Positions 1-6,546 of a DNA stretch of 13,829 nt are shown here, one piece after another. The number at the start of each line of letters is the position of its first letter. Position 1 is the stretch's first letter. The DNA is taken from contig JAZHPA010000064.1 in NCBI GenBank assembly GCA_051024685.1, positions 1 to 13,829 of the forward strand, in the 5' to 3' direction. Below the pieces are notes generated by a model. That model had not been told where the DNA came from. It did not search any database and was given only the letters and a program-made list of their open reading frames with translations. The translations under genes and the position numbers were made by a program. The DNA is from UBA12545 sp051024685. Lineage in GTDB: Bacteria > Bacillota > DSM-521 > Neomoorellales > Neomoorellaceae.

Positions 1-76
1 GCTAGTTTGGCCCGCGAGGGAGGCCTTTGCGAGCGAAAGCCAAGCAGGCCTGGGATCAAAACTGGGGATACGTCAG
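1..76 (-). mobile_element. Partial MITE-like element, copy A (runs off the left end)
   Basis: Read on the minus strand from 76, this copy begins CTGACGTATCCCCAG and continues through the shared body (CAGGCCTGCTTGGCTTTCGC, then CCTCGCGGGCC). Positions 1-74 match 13720-13794 in inverted orientation at roughly 90% identity, by eye. The CTGA-leading terminus is shared with copies at 86-142, 11094-11362 and 13705 onward. The inner part and second terminus lie outside the window. The 9 bases following its end (77-85, CTTTTTCAC) recur at 143-151. It has no credible ORF. That it is a transposon derivative is inferred from the termini and flanking repeats. Confidence 0.7.
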
Positions 77-125
77 CTTTTTCACCTGAGTTATTCCCAG
101 TTTTTATTCCAGGCCTGCTTGGCTT
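37..125. repeat. Long imperfect inverted repeat between two adjacent element ends
   Basis: Two 38-base arms (37-74 and 88-125) are nearly complementary, with about five mismatches. They share AAGCCAAGCAGGCCTGG and its reverse complement, and are separated by a 13-base spacer containing TTTTT. The structure arises because copy A and the 57-bp remnant abut head to head. In RNA it would form a stable hairpin beyond the 3' end of the minus-strand lysM gene, so it could act as a transcript end. That role is inference only. Confidence 0.6.
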
Positions 126-142
126 AAGCGGAGATACATCAG
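86..142 (+). mobile_element. 57-bp remnant of the MITE-like element with 9-bp direct repeats
   Basis: The segment starts CTGAGTTATTCCCAG and ends GGAGATACATCAG, whose reverse complement CTGATGTATCTCC is the same terminus type. It is flanked by perfect 9-bp direct repeats CTTTTTCAC at 77-85 and 143-151, as expected of a target-site duplication. Its interior is reduced to one arm (CCAGGCCTGCTTGGCTTAAG), so it looks like an internally deleted derivative. Because copy A ends just before the first direct repeat, an alternative is a recombination product of two adjacent copies: the similarity between 67-85 and 133-151 extends to about 19 bp. Confidence 0.65.
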
Positions 143-218
143 CTTTTTCACCCGGACGCCGGGCCGACGGTGGATGCGGACCTTAGGGCAAGGGATTAAC
201 CGGAGGAAAAGCTGCACC

Positions 219-392
219 TTAAGGCAGGCAGATATACTGGCCTACCTGGAGATTATAAGGGTCTATACCCGGGTTAAGTTCCATCAGCCGCTCCACAGTA
301 GTGCCCACGGCCTGGGCTATGCGGAACAAAGTATCTCCCGGCGCCACCTGCCAGAAGGTCCCGGAAGGACAATTGGGCCTCAATTCTCCCAT
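219..392 (-). CDS. Solo LysM-domain protein, 57 aa
   Basis: A short minus-strand gene with ATG at 390-392 and TAA at 219-221, preceded by a strong ribosome binding site (GGGAGGG, complement of 400-406) 7 bases upstream. The product is essentially one LysM module: VAPGDTLFRIAQAVGTT, then a LNPGID segment and VGQYICLP at the C-terminus. This pattern (GDTL, NP-x-I, L-x-VGQ-x-I-C-x-P) is characteristic of peptidoglycan/chitin-binding LysM repeats of Clostridia. Cys8 and Cys55 bracket the domain and could pair, as suggested by the recurring C-P-x-G and I-C-x-P ends of such modules. There is no signal peptide or membrane segment, so it may act inside the cell, be packaged into the spore, or leave by a non-classical route. 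It lies 141 bp downstream of the DUF1848 gene on the same strand and may be co-transcribed. Reading frame and start are firm; function beyond glycan binding is unknown. Confidence 0.82.
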   Translation of the reverse strand: MGELRPNCPSGTFWQVAPGDTLFRIAQAVGTTVERLMELNPGIDPYNLQVGQYICLP

Positions 393-533
393 GGTAGTAC
401 CCTCCCGCAGAGAATTTTCCGATCCCTCCGGTTTAATTTATGATTCCTGGTACCTTTTCGGTGTAAGTTGTTCACGCGCCGGGTGGTCCCTATTGTGGGG
501 AGTTCTACGTCTAGGTATCGAAGGGCTATACCA

Positions 534-1310
534 TTAATTTCCATCACCTGCATTGGCGTAGCAGTAAAGGCACCCGGAGGGACAGACCATGTTATACCAG
601 CCCAGATCTACTGCATGGGTGCAGCCGCAAAGATCGCGCTGTCCTCTTGCTTTGTCCGTGCGGCACGGTTCACCGTAGGGATGGAGTTGGCTTAAAACCT
701 GGCCGTCGATACAGCTCGAGGTGGGCAGCTCCGGGATGCAGCAGGCGTACAGGGTAGCCCCGCAGGCGGCAGCGGCCGTCGCCAGGCGGCTCCAGATCTG
801 CCGACGCTGGTCCCCATCAAAGGGCACCGCCTCCCAGCCCCGAAGGCCCAGCCGGCGCCGCACCTTGGGATATAATTCCACAAAGGAAGTGGAAAAGCTT
901 TTCACTCCCAGGGCCGCTGCTTCCCCTATAATGCTCAAAGCCGCCTGTACGTTAGTAAAGGTCTGTTTCCCGCGGCGGAAGAGCAATAGGGGATCCGGTC
1001 GCACCCGCAGGCGCCGGGGGTCTCCCAGAAAGTCCACGAGGTCCGGTATCCTGGCCAGAGCGTGTTCGGGCGGAGGAACATGCGGCTCGATGGGCGTGCC
1101 TCCCAGGCCGGTAATGGTGAGATGGACGTAGACCTGGTCATAGCGCCTTAAGGCCGGCCTGAGCCGCTCCAACACAGCCTGGGGAAACTTGGTCCACACC
1201 ACCACGGTGTGCACTCGCTCCGGGGGGTAGCGGTCGGCCAGGAGGTTCGCCAGCCGATCGGCATAAAAGAAAGGCTCTGTCCGGCGAGAAAGGCTTACCA
1301 CGACCCTCAC
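534..1310 (-). CDS. DUF1848 family cysteine-rich protein, 258 aa
   Basis: The family is recognised from its N-terminal SLSRRTEPFFYADRL segment (family form S-x-SRRTDIPAFY), the central VHLTITGLGGTPIEPHVP segment and the cysteine-rich C-terminus. The latter has SSCIDGQ, QRDLCGCTHAVDLG-type and CPSGCLYCYAN motifs. The last three clustered cysteines (Cys243, Cys247, Cys250) have the C-x3-C-x2-C spacing used by radical SAM enzymes to hold a [4Fe-4S] cluster, but they sit at the C-terminal end. Family function is not established to my knowledge; a metal or Fe-S role is inference. The start is GTG at 1308-1310, 19 bases after the selB stop, so it is probably in the selA-selB transcript. Length is near the usual family size and nothing is truncated. 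Whether it has anything to do with selenium is unknown. Confidence 0.85.
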   Translation of the reverse strand: MRVVVSLSRRTEPFFYADRLANLLADRYPPERVHTVVVWTKFPQAVLERLRPALRRYDQVYVHLTITGLGGTPIEPHVPPPEHALARIPDLVDFLGDPRRLRVRPDPLLLFRRGKQTFTNVQAALSIIGEAAALGVKSFSTSFVELYPKVRRRLGLRGWEAVPFDGDQRRQIWSRLATAAAACGATLYACCIPELPTSSCIDGQVLSQLHPYGEPCRTDKARGQRDLCGCTHAVDLGWYNMVCPSGCLYCYANAGDGN

Positions 1311-1329
1311 AACCTCGGCCCCCTTAAGC

Positions 1330-3234
1330 TCAGCCGATCACAATCCGCTTATCGCCGATGCGACGGGTGAACTTGGTGTGGTCCAGGTATTCCAGGAGGG
1401 GCAGAACGTACTTGCGGGAACTTCCCAATAAGTCGCGCACCTCGGCTAGGGTAAAAGCCCCCTTTTCCCCCAACTGCTTTATGGTTTCCTGGGCCGCCCG
1501 CAGGGCCTCGCGGTGAAAGTAAAGGCCTTCGGACACTTTAACCAGAATGCCCTGCCGCACCAGGTAATGGAGCATCTCTTCCAGTTCGCCCGCCGTCAGG
1601 CCCAGGTCTTTCCCTGCCTCCTCGGACGAAGGCGGCTGGAAATGGCCTTCCCGATAGCGCTCTTCCAGCACAGCCAAGGCCTTCTGCTGGCGCCCATCCA
1701 TCTGGGGACGGTAGCCGGCCAGATGCACGCTATTGCCTTCCAGCCCGATTTTTCCCTCACCCTCCCAATGTTCCAGGAGCCCATGGAAAGTACGCCAGTC
1801 CAGACGGCCGAAGAATCGCGTCCGGAGCTCCTCCTTGGGAACCCCGGACCTCAAGGGGTAGCGGCGGTGGAATTCCTTCAGGGCCTCCTGGACCTTCTTC
1901 CACCACCGCTCCAAGGATGCCGGGGTGACTGCATAAAGATCTCCCTCCCCTGCGGGAAGGAGCACCACCTTACCTTCTTTCTCGGCGCCCACGAGAATCT
2001 CATGGGCCTCCTTCCAATCCACCTCCGCGCGGGCGGCTGCGGCTCGCAGGCTAAGGCCCTCCCTCTCCTCCCCGACTACGGTCAGCAGGATATCCCGGGA
2101 TGTCCCGGCCAGACGCCGGGCCAGGGTCTGAATCACCTCTTCCCGGAAGCGCCGGCGCCGGGGCGGATTGACGCTGATAACCTCCCCCCCTCCGATGGTT
2201 TCCAGGGGGGAATAGGTGCGCAGGATAAAGCGGTCCCGTGCTGCCGCCACCACCGGCTCCTCCAGGAGGAGTTGGGCAAAGGCTTCTTGCCCCCCGCCCA
2301 ACTCCTCCCGGTCCAGCAGGGCCACCCGGCCCAGGGCCTCTTTGGTGCCCAGGTAGAAACGGACCCGCTGCCGGTGTTTTAAGGTTTGGGCCTCCGGCAG
2401 TAGCCTTAAGCTTATGTCCAGTCGCCAGGCGGGCCTCCACCAGCCCGGCTCCACCAGCACGCTACCCCGGTGAACGTCTTCCACATTGACGCCGGTGAGG
2501 TTGACGGCCACCCGCTGGCCGGCCTGGGCCCGCTCCACGGACCGGCCGTGGACCTGGAGGCTCCGCGCCCGGCTCTTTAACCCTTCAGGCTGGATTTCCA
2601 CTTCGCTGCCAACCTGGATGGTGCCCGACCACAGAGTGCCGGTAACAATGGTACCAAAGCCGGGCAGGGAAAAAACCCGATCGATGGGCAGTCTTACCCT
2701 CCCGGCCGCCGGTCGGGCGGGAATTTGCCGCGTTTGTTGAGCCAGGAGGTCTTTGAGTTCCTTAATCCCCTTTCCCGTCACGGCCGAAACCCGTACTAGG
2801 GGAGCGCCTTCCAGGACCGTCCCTTTAACGGCCTCCCGGACTTCGTCCTCTACTAAGGTCAGCCACTCTTCCTCCACCAGGTCTATCTTGGTCAGCACCA
2901 GAATTCCCCGGGGAACCCGAAGGAGGTCGATAATGGCTAGGTGTTCCCGGGTCTGGGGCATAACACCCTCGTCTGCGGCTACCACAAGAAGCACTAGGTC
3001 AATGCCCGCCACCCCTGCCAGCATCTGCCGGATGAAACGCTCGTGACCGGGAACATCCACCAGTCCCAACTGACGGCCGTCGGGCAGCCACAGGGGTGCA
3101 AACCCCAGTTCAATGGAAATTCCCCGTTCCTTCTCTTCCTTCAACCGGTCCGTGTCCACCCCGGTCAGGGCCTTGACCAGTTCGGTTTTTCCATGATCTA
3201 CATGGCCCGCCGTACCTACCACCACATAATCCAA
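1330..3234 (-). CDS. selB: Selenocysteine-specific elongation factor SelB, 634 aa
   Basis: SelB is the GTPase that delivers selenocysteyl-tRNA(Sec) to ribosomes paused at UGA next to a SECIS hairpin. The G-domain motifs are all visible: GHVDHGKT (residues 10-17), RGISIELGF (switch I, 38-45), DVPGH (60-64) and TKID (115-118). EF-Tu-like beta-barrel domains follow (for example PGFGTIVTGTLWSG). The C-terminal half, from about residue 377, is the winged-helix array that binds SECIS RNA. It ends with the typical LGSSRKYVLPLLEYLD and TRRIGDKR segments. The 634-residue length equals that of Moorella thermoacetica SelB, whose 377-634 fragment has a known structure. The start is TTG, 12 bases past the selA stop, with GGGGGA ahead of it; an ATG in frame is not available nearby. 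The order selA-selB is the common operon arrangement. Confidence 0.97.
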   Translation of the reverse strand: MDYVVVGTAGHVDHGKTELVKALTGVDTDRLKEEKERGISIELGFAPLWLPDGRQLGLVDVPGHERFIRQMLAGVAGIDLVLLVVAADEGVMPQTREHLAIIDLLRVPRGILVLTKIDLVEEEWLTLVEDEVREAVKGTVLEGAPLVRVSAVTGKGIKELKDLLAQQTRQIPARPAAGRVRLPIDRVFSLPGFGTIVTGTLWSGTIQVGSEVEIQPEGLKSRARSLQVHGRSVERAQAGQRVAVNLTGVNVEDVHRGSVLVEPGWWRPAWRLDISLRLLPEAQTLKHRQRVRFYLGTKEALGRVALLDREELGGGQEAFAQLLLEEPVVAAARDRFILRTYSPLETIGGGEVISVNPPRRRRFREEVIQTLARRLAGTSRDILLTVVGEEREGLSLRAAAARAEVDWKEAHEILVGAEKEGKVVLLPAGEGDLYAVTPASLERWWKKVQEALKEFHRRYPLRSGVPKEELRTRFFGRLDWRTFHGLLEHWEGEGKIGLEGNSVHLAGYRPQMDGRQQKALAVLEERYREGHFQPPSSEEAGKDLGLTAGELEEMLHYLVRQGILVKVSEGLYFHREALRAAQETIKQLGEKGAFTLAEVRDLLGSSRKYVLPLLEYLDHTKFTRRIGDKRIVIG

Positions 3235-3246
3235 GGTGCTTCCCCC

Positions 3247-4662
3247 TTATGCCAAAACCTGGGATAAGGCCCGCACTATCTCCGCTTCTTCTCCCGGCAA
3301 GACGGTACGCAGGTCCAGGAGCAGACTCTCGTCCTGCACACGGGTCAGGACGGGTGGCTCTCCCTGACGCAGATTTTCTGCCACTCGGCCGGCACTACCT
3401 TGGAGGGGCCGGACCGCCACTCCCCAGGAGGGAAGCTCGGCCAAGGGCAGGGCACCGCCGCCCACCTGGGAAGATACCTGCTTAACTTGGACTTCAGCTT
3501 TCTCGCCGATCTTCTCCACCAGCAACTCGCCCAGCCTCGCAGCCCGCCTTGCCAGTTCTTCCTGGGGAAGGGTCAAAAGCCGCAGGGTGGGAATCTCCCG
3601 ACGGGCCCTTTCCGGATCCCGGTAAGCCCTCAAAGTAGCTTCCAAGGCGGCCAGGGTCATTTTGTCAATGCGCATAGCCCGGTTCAGGGGGTGTCGGGCC
3701 ACCGCGCGGACCAAATCCGACCGGCCTACAATAATGCCTGCCTGGGGCCCTCCCAGCAGTTTGTCGCCGCTGAAGGTGAGAAGGTCCACACCGGCCGCCA
3801 CTTCTTCCTGCACCGTGGGCTCATGGCCCAGGCCGTAGTTGCCTAAGTCCAAGAAGCAACCGCTTCCCAGATCCTCCATAACGGGAATACCGTACTTGCG
3901 GCCCAGGCTCACCAGCTCAGCGGTGGTCACTTCCCGGGTAAAGCCCAGGACCCGGTAGTTGCTGGGATGCACCTTGAGGAGCAGGGCCGTATCGGAAGTG
4001 ATGGCCCTTTCATAATCGGAAAGATAAGTCTTGTTGGTAGTTCCCACTTCCACGAGCCGCGTGCCGCTCTGGGCCATGACTTCCGGCACGCGGAAGGAAC
4101 CCCCGATCTCCACCAGCTGGCCGCGGGAAATAATGGTCTCCCGGCCGGCGGCCAAGGCGGCCAGGCAGAGAAATACAGCGGCCGCATTGTTGTTGACCAC
4201 CAAGGCGGCTTCGGCCCCCGTAATCTCCTGCAGCAGGTCCACTACATGACTGTAGCGGCTGCCCCTCTCTCCGGTGGGCAGGTCCATCTCCAGGTTGGTA
4301 TAATGCGCAGCGCAGGTGGCCACAGCCTCCACTGCTTCGAGGCTTAAAAGAGCCCGTCCTAGATTGGTATGGAGGACTACGCCGGTGGCGTTTATAACCC
4401 GTCGCAGGCTCGGCTGTTCTCGGCGATAAAAGAGGGCAGCGGCCTGAGCTGCCAGTTCCTCCGGCCCAGGGGGTTGCACGCCCTCCCTTAAGATTCGTTC
4501 CCGCCAGTCCTCCAGCACCCGGCGTACACAATTCCTGGCCCGCACGCGGTCCCTTGCCACCGCCGGCGCGAGCTCCTGGCATTGTAGCATTTCGTGGACT
4601 GCCGGCAAGCGGCGCAGCAATTTTTCGGGTTCCATCGCTAACACCTCGACTTCTGCCTGCAT
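3247..4662 (-). CDS. selA: L-seryl-tRNA(Sec) selenium transferase SelA, 471 aa
   Basis: SelA is a PLP enzyme that converts Ser-tRNA(Sec) to Sec-tRNA(Sec) using selenophosphate, in bacteria as a homodecamer. Family signatures are INATGVVLHTNLGRALLS (residues 90-107), the NNNAAAVFL loop, VGTTNKT, VHPSNYRV, EDLGSGCF and SGDKLLGGPQAG. Lys301 in the last motif is the expected PLP-binding lysine (Lys295 in E. coli). The N-terminus carries the tRNA-binding region (LRRLPAVHEML). I chose the ATG at 4660-4662, which has GGAGAGG six bases upstream; an upstream TTG (4689) would add nine residues and a second ATG lies nine codons inside. It follows the M24 peptidase gene after 107 bp and precedes selB by 12 bp. 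selD and the tRNA(Sec) gene selC are not in the window. Confidence 0.97.
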   Translation of the reverse strand: MQAEVEVLAMEPEKLLRRLPAVHEMLQCQELAPAVARDRVRARNCVRRVLEDWRERILREGVQPPGPEELAAQAAALFYRREQPSLRRVINATGVVLHTNLGRALLSLEAVEAVATCAAHYTNLEMDLPTGERGSRYSHVVDLLQEITGAEAALVVNNNAAAVFLCLAALAAGRETIISRGQLVEIGGSFRVPEVMAQSGTRLVEVGTTNKTYLSDYERAITSDTALLLKVHPSNYRVLGFTREVTTAELVSLGRKYGIPVMEDLGSGCFLDLGNYGLGHEPTVQEEVAAGVDLLTFSGDKLLGGPQAGIIVGRSDLVRAVARHPLNRAMRIDKMTLAALEATLRAYRDPERARREIPTLRLLTLPQEELARRAARLGELLVEKIGEKAEVQVKQVSSQVGGGALPLAELPSWGVAVRPLQGSAGRVAENLRQGEPPVLTRVQDESLLLDLRTVLPGEEAEIVRALSQVLA

Positions 4663-4769
4663 TATATCCTCTCCGGGACTCCTTCGCAACCTGCCGGCCG
4701 TTAGACCTCACGATATTCGAACTTTGTGATGCATTGCCGTAGGGGACAGGTGGAGCCGGCAGCAGGCAA

Positions 4770-5933
4770 TCACGCCAAAGGCTGCGCCCCTTTTTCGGTT
4801 ATCACGTAAGTGTCTTCCAGGCCCACCGCTCCCTGCCCGGGAAAAACAAATTTGGGTTCTACGGCAATCACCATACCGGCGGCCAGTACGGTTCTGTCCC
4901 CCCGGGCCAGGACCGGCCACTCATTGAGCTCCAGTCCAACGCCGTGGCCGATGTAGACGGCCTGTTTGCCCCAGCCCATAAAATGCTCGCCCAGACCGGC
5001 CTGCCGGGCCTTAAGAACTGCCAGGTCGTAGAGCTCTCCCGCGGTAACCCCGGGCTTGGCCCTTTCGGCCACCAGGGCGGCTATCTCTTCCGCCACTTCT
5101 TGGGCTCGGAGTAGTAACGCCGGAGCGGGCCCCGCAAAATATACCGTGGTCTTGTCCACCAGGTAGTCGCCGTAGGCCCCGGCGTAATCGATAAGCAGGG
5201 GCTCCCCGGCTTTCCACGTGCGGGTACCGGCCCCCAGGGGATAGAAGGCCGACAGACCACGACCGGTAAGGATCCAGGGATAACCGGCGGCGTAGGCTGC
5301 GTGGGGACCGGCGGCTACTATGCCTATGGGGAGCCCCTGTTCGTACCCTCGGTATCGCACCCGGCCTTGGTGTCCGCGGCGTCGGGCGTAAGCTTCCAGC
5401 TCGGCCGCAATTTCCAGCTCGGTCATCCCCGGCGCTATCCTTTTTTCGATGTAACGGAAAACCTCTGCATGTTGGGTGGCGGAATGGCGCAGGGCGGCCA
5501 GCTCCTGTTCCGATTTAACCATGCGTAAGGAGCGCAATTCCGGGCTAATGTCCTCCCATTCGACCTGCGGGAACGCCTGCCGGTAGCGGGAGAAAAGCCT
5601 CCAGGATATCACGTCCATTTCGGTACCCAGGCGTTGCAGGCCGCAGAACCCCAGCTCCGCCAGGCGCAGGGGGATTTCCCCAAAGCGCACCAGGGGTATG
5701 ACCTGATCCCACACCGATTCTTCCCGGGCCCGGGCCGCATCCTGATATACCAGCAGGCACGGTTTCCCCACGGGGGGGACAAAGAGATGGGCCTCCTGGG
5801 CTGTCCCGCTAAGATAAAAGAGGTCTGCTGTTTGGAAGAGAAGGGCACCATCCAGGCCCCTATCCTGCAACCTCTCCTGGAAAAGGGCCAGCCTCCGGCA
5901 GTATTCCTCGTGAAGCATCCTTGGGGTTTCCAT
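4770..5933 (-). CDS. M24 family metallopeptidase (Xaa-Pro peptidase type), 387 aa
   Basis: A creatinase-like N-terminal domain (about residues 10-140) is followed by a pita-bread catalytic domain (about 150-387). The dinuclear metal ligands of the family are all present: Asp249 (LLIDYAG), Asp260 (LVDKTTVYF), His330 (YIGHGVGLELNEWP), Glu359 (AVEPKF) and Glu373 (GLEDTYVIT). The position usually occupied by a second histidine in the GHGVGL-x-x-H-E-x-P motif is Asn337, and the usual D-x-T-R-T is D-K-T-T-V. This suggests an unusual M24 subgroup rather than a standard aminopeptidase P. Cytosolic; no signal peptide. The start ATG at 5931-5933 has an indifferent ribosome binding site (AGGAG about 14 bases upstream). 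It is the first gene of the minus-strand run into selAB. Substrate is not predictable, and dipeptidase activity or a non-peptidase role are both possible. Confidence 0.88.
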   Translation of the reverse strand: METPRMLHEEYCRRLALFQERLQDRGLDGALLFQTADLFYLSGTAQEAHLFVPPVGKPCLLVYQDAARAREESVWDQVIPLVRFGEIPLRLAELGFCGLQRLGTEMDVISWRLFSRYRQAFPQVEWEDISPELRSLRMVKSEQELAALRHSATQHAEVFRYIEKRIAPGMTELEIAAELEAYARRRGHQGRVRYRGYEQGLPIGIVAAGPHAAYAAGYPWILTGRGLSAFYPLGAGTRTWKAGEPLLIDYAGAYGDYLVDKTTVYFAGPAPALLLRAQEVAEEIAALVAERAKPGVTAGELYDLAVLKARQAGLGEHFMGWGKQAVYIGHGVGLELNEWPVLARGDRTVLAAGMVIAVEPKFVFPGQGAVGLEDTYVITEKGAQPLA

Positions 5934-5970
5934 AGGTCCTACGGCAACTCCTTTTCATGCATAATTTAGG

Positions 5971-5999
5971 TTGTAAAGGATAAAAGCTATAACTAGTAT
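5971..5999 (+). promoter_or_regulatory. Candidate sigma-A-type promoter for hsp20
   Basis: TTGTAA at 5971-5976 and TAGTAT at 5994-5999 are separated by 17 bp in an AT-rich pocket of an otherwise GC-rich region, 44 bp before the hsp20 start. Each hexamer matches the consensus at 4 of 6 positions. No CIRCE inverted repeat (TTAGCACTC-type) is visible. The same 110-bp divergent interval must also serve the M24 gene on the other strand. Confidence 0.35.
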
Positions 6000-6043
6000 A
6001 AGCCCTAGGAAAGCCAGCAACCAGCAGAGGGAGGGAATCGCCT

Positions 6044-6496
6044 GTGGAGATCATGCCCTGGCGGCCGTGGCGTGAGAGGTCCCACTGGCCGTGGCGGGAA
6101 CTGGTCGCCTTGCCGGAAGAGGTAATGCGCAATTGGTTTGGGGGCTGGGCGGGTAGTCTGTGGGAAGCCGGACCTCGCCTGGACCTTTACCAGACGGACA
6201 GGGAAGTGGTGGTCATGGCCGAGCTGCCCGGTCTCGTGTCCAAGGATGATGTAGAGATAACCGCTACCGAAAACAGCCTCTCCATCCGCGGTGAGGTACG
6301 TCGGACCCAAGAGGCAGGCGAACAGGACTATCACCGTTCGGAGCGGTTTTACGGCACCTTCGCCCGTACTATCAGCCTGCCGGCAGAGGTGGATCCGGAA
6401 AGGGCCACAGCCTCATACAAGAACGGGATTCTGGAAATCCGCATCCCCAAGGCCGCCCAGCAGCGTCAAAAGCGCATCCCGATCGACCTCCATTAA
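6044..6496 (+). CDS. Small heat-shock protein, Hsp20 / alpha-crystallin family, 150 aa
   Basis: An ATP-independent holdase chaperone that binds unfolding proteins in the cytosol, usually as large oligomers. The alpha-crystallin domain spans about residues 44-140. It opens with PRLDLYQTDREVVVMAELPG and closes with the hallmark ATASYKNGILEIRIPK (family form A-x-x-x-N-G-x-L-x-I-x-x-P-K). The short C-terminal tail carries the I-x-I oligomerisation motif (KRIPIDLH). The tryptophan-rich N-terminus (PWRPWRERSHWPWREL) is typical in composition. The start is GTG at 6044, nine bases after GGAGG; an ATG three codons in lacks a well-spaced site. It stands alone, divergent from the M24 gene and convergent with the gerM-like gene. 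Heat regulation is likely from the family but no known operator is visible. Confidence 0.95.
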   Translation: MEIMPWRPWRERSHWPWRELVALPEEVMRNWFGGWAGSLWEAGPRLDLYQTDREVVVMAELPGLVSKDDVEITATENSLSIRGEVRRTQEAGEQDYHRSERFYGTFARTISLPAEVDPERATASYKNGILEIRIPKAAQQRQKRIPIDLH

Positions 6497-6500
6497 GCGC

Positions 6501-6532
6501 GGTCCCCAGCAAGACCCTTCTTGCTGGGGACC
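6501..6532. terminator. Perfect 14-bp hairpin between convergent hsp20 and gerM-like genes
   Basis: The arms GGTCCCCAGCAAGA (6501-6514) and TCTTGCTGGGGACC (6519-6532) are exactly complementary around a 4-base loop (CCCT). It starts 4 bp after the hsp20 stop and ends 15 bp before the stop of the oncoming gerM-like gene, so it can serve both strands. There is no U-tract on either side, so it is an atypical terminator or an RNA 3'-end protecting structure. Confidence 0.7.
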
Positions 6533-6546
6533 CTGGCCAAGGGCAC

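Noticed and set aside
393..533. CATAAATT upstream of lysM as a sporulation -10 box
   Set aside because: The -10-like match is fair but no acceptable -35 element lies at the right distance, so I did not list it as a feature.
1513..2382. Long + strand open frame of 289 codons opposite selB
   Set aside because: It is antisense to a fully conserved SelB, has low-complexity composition and matches no family; long antisense frames are common in GC-rich genes.
4663..4769. Possible tRNA(Sec) or structured RNA between the M24 gene and selA, with inverted repeat CTGCCGGC/GCCGGCAG and a TTCGAA
   Set aside because: The sequence around TTCGAA cannot form a T-arm, there is no UCA anticodon arm or long acceptor stem, and the 8-bp inverted repeat has a 56-base loop.
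5210..5225. CCACGTG core resembling a parS site
   Set aside because: Only the core matches; the flanks do not fit TGTTTCACGTGAAACA, and it lies inside the M24 coding sequence.
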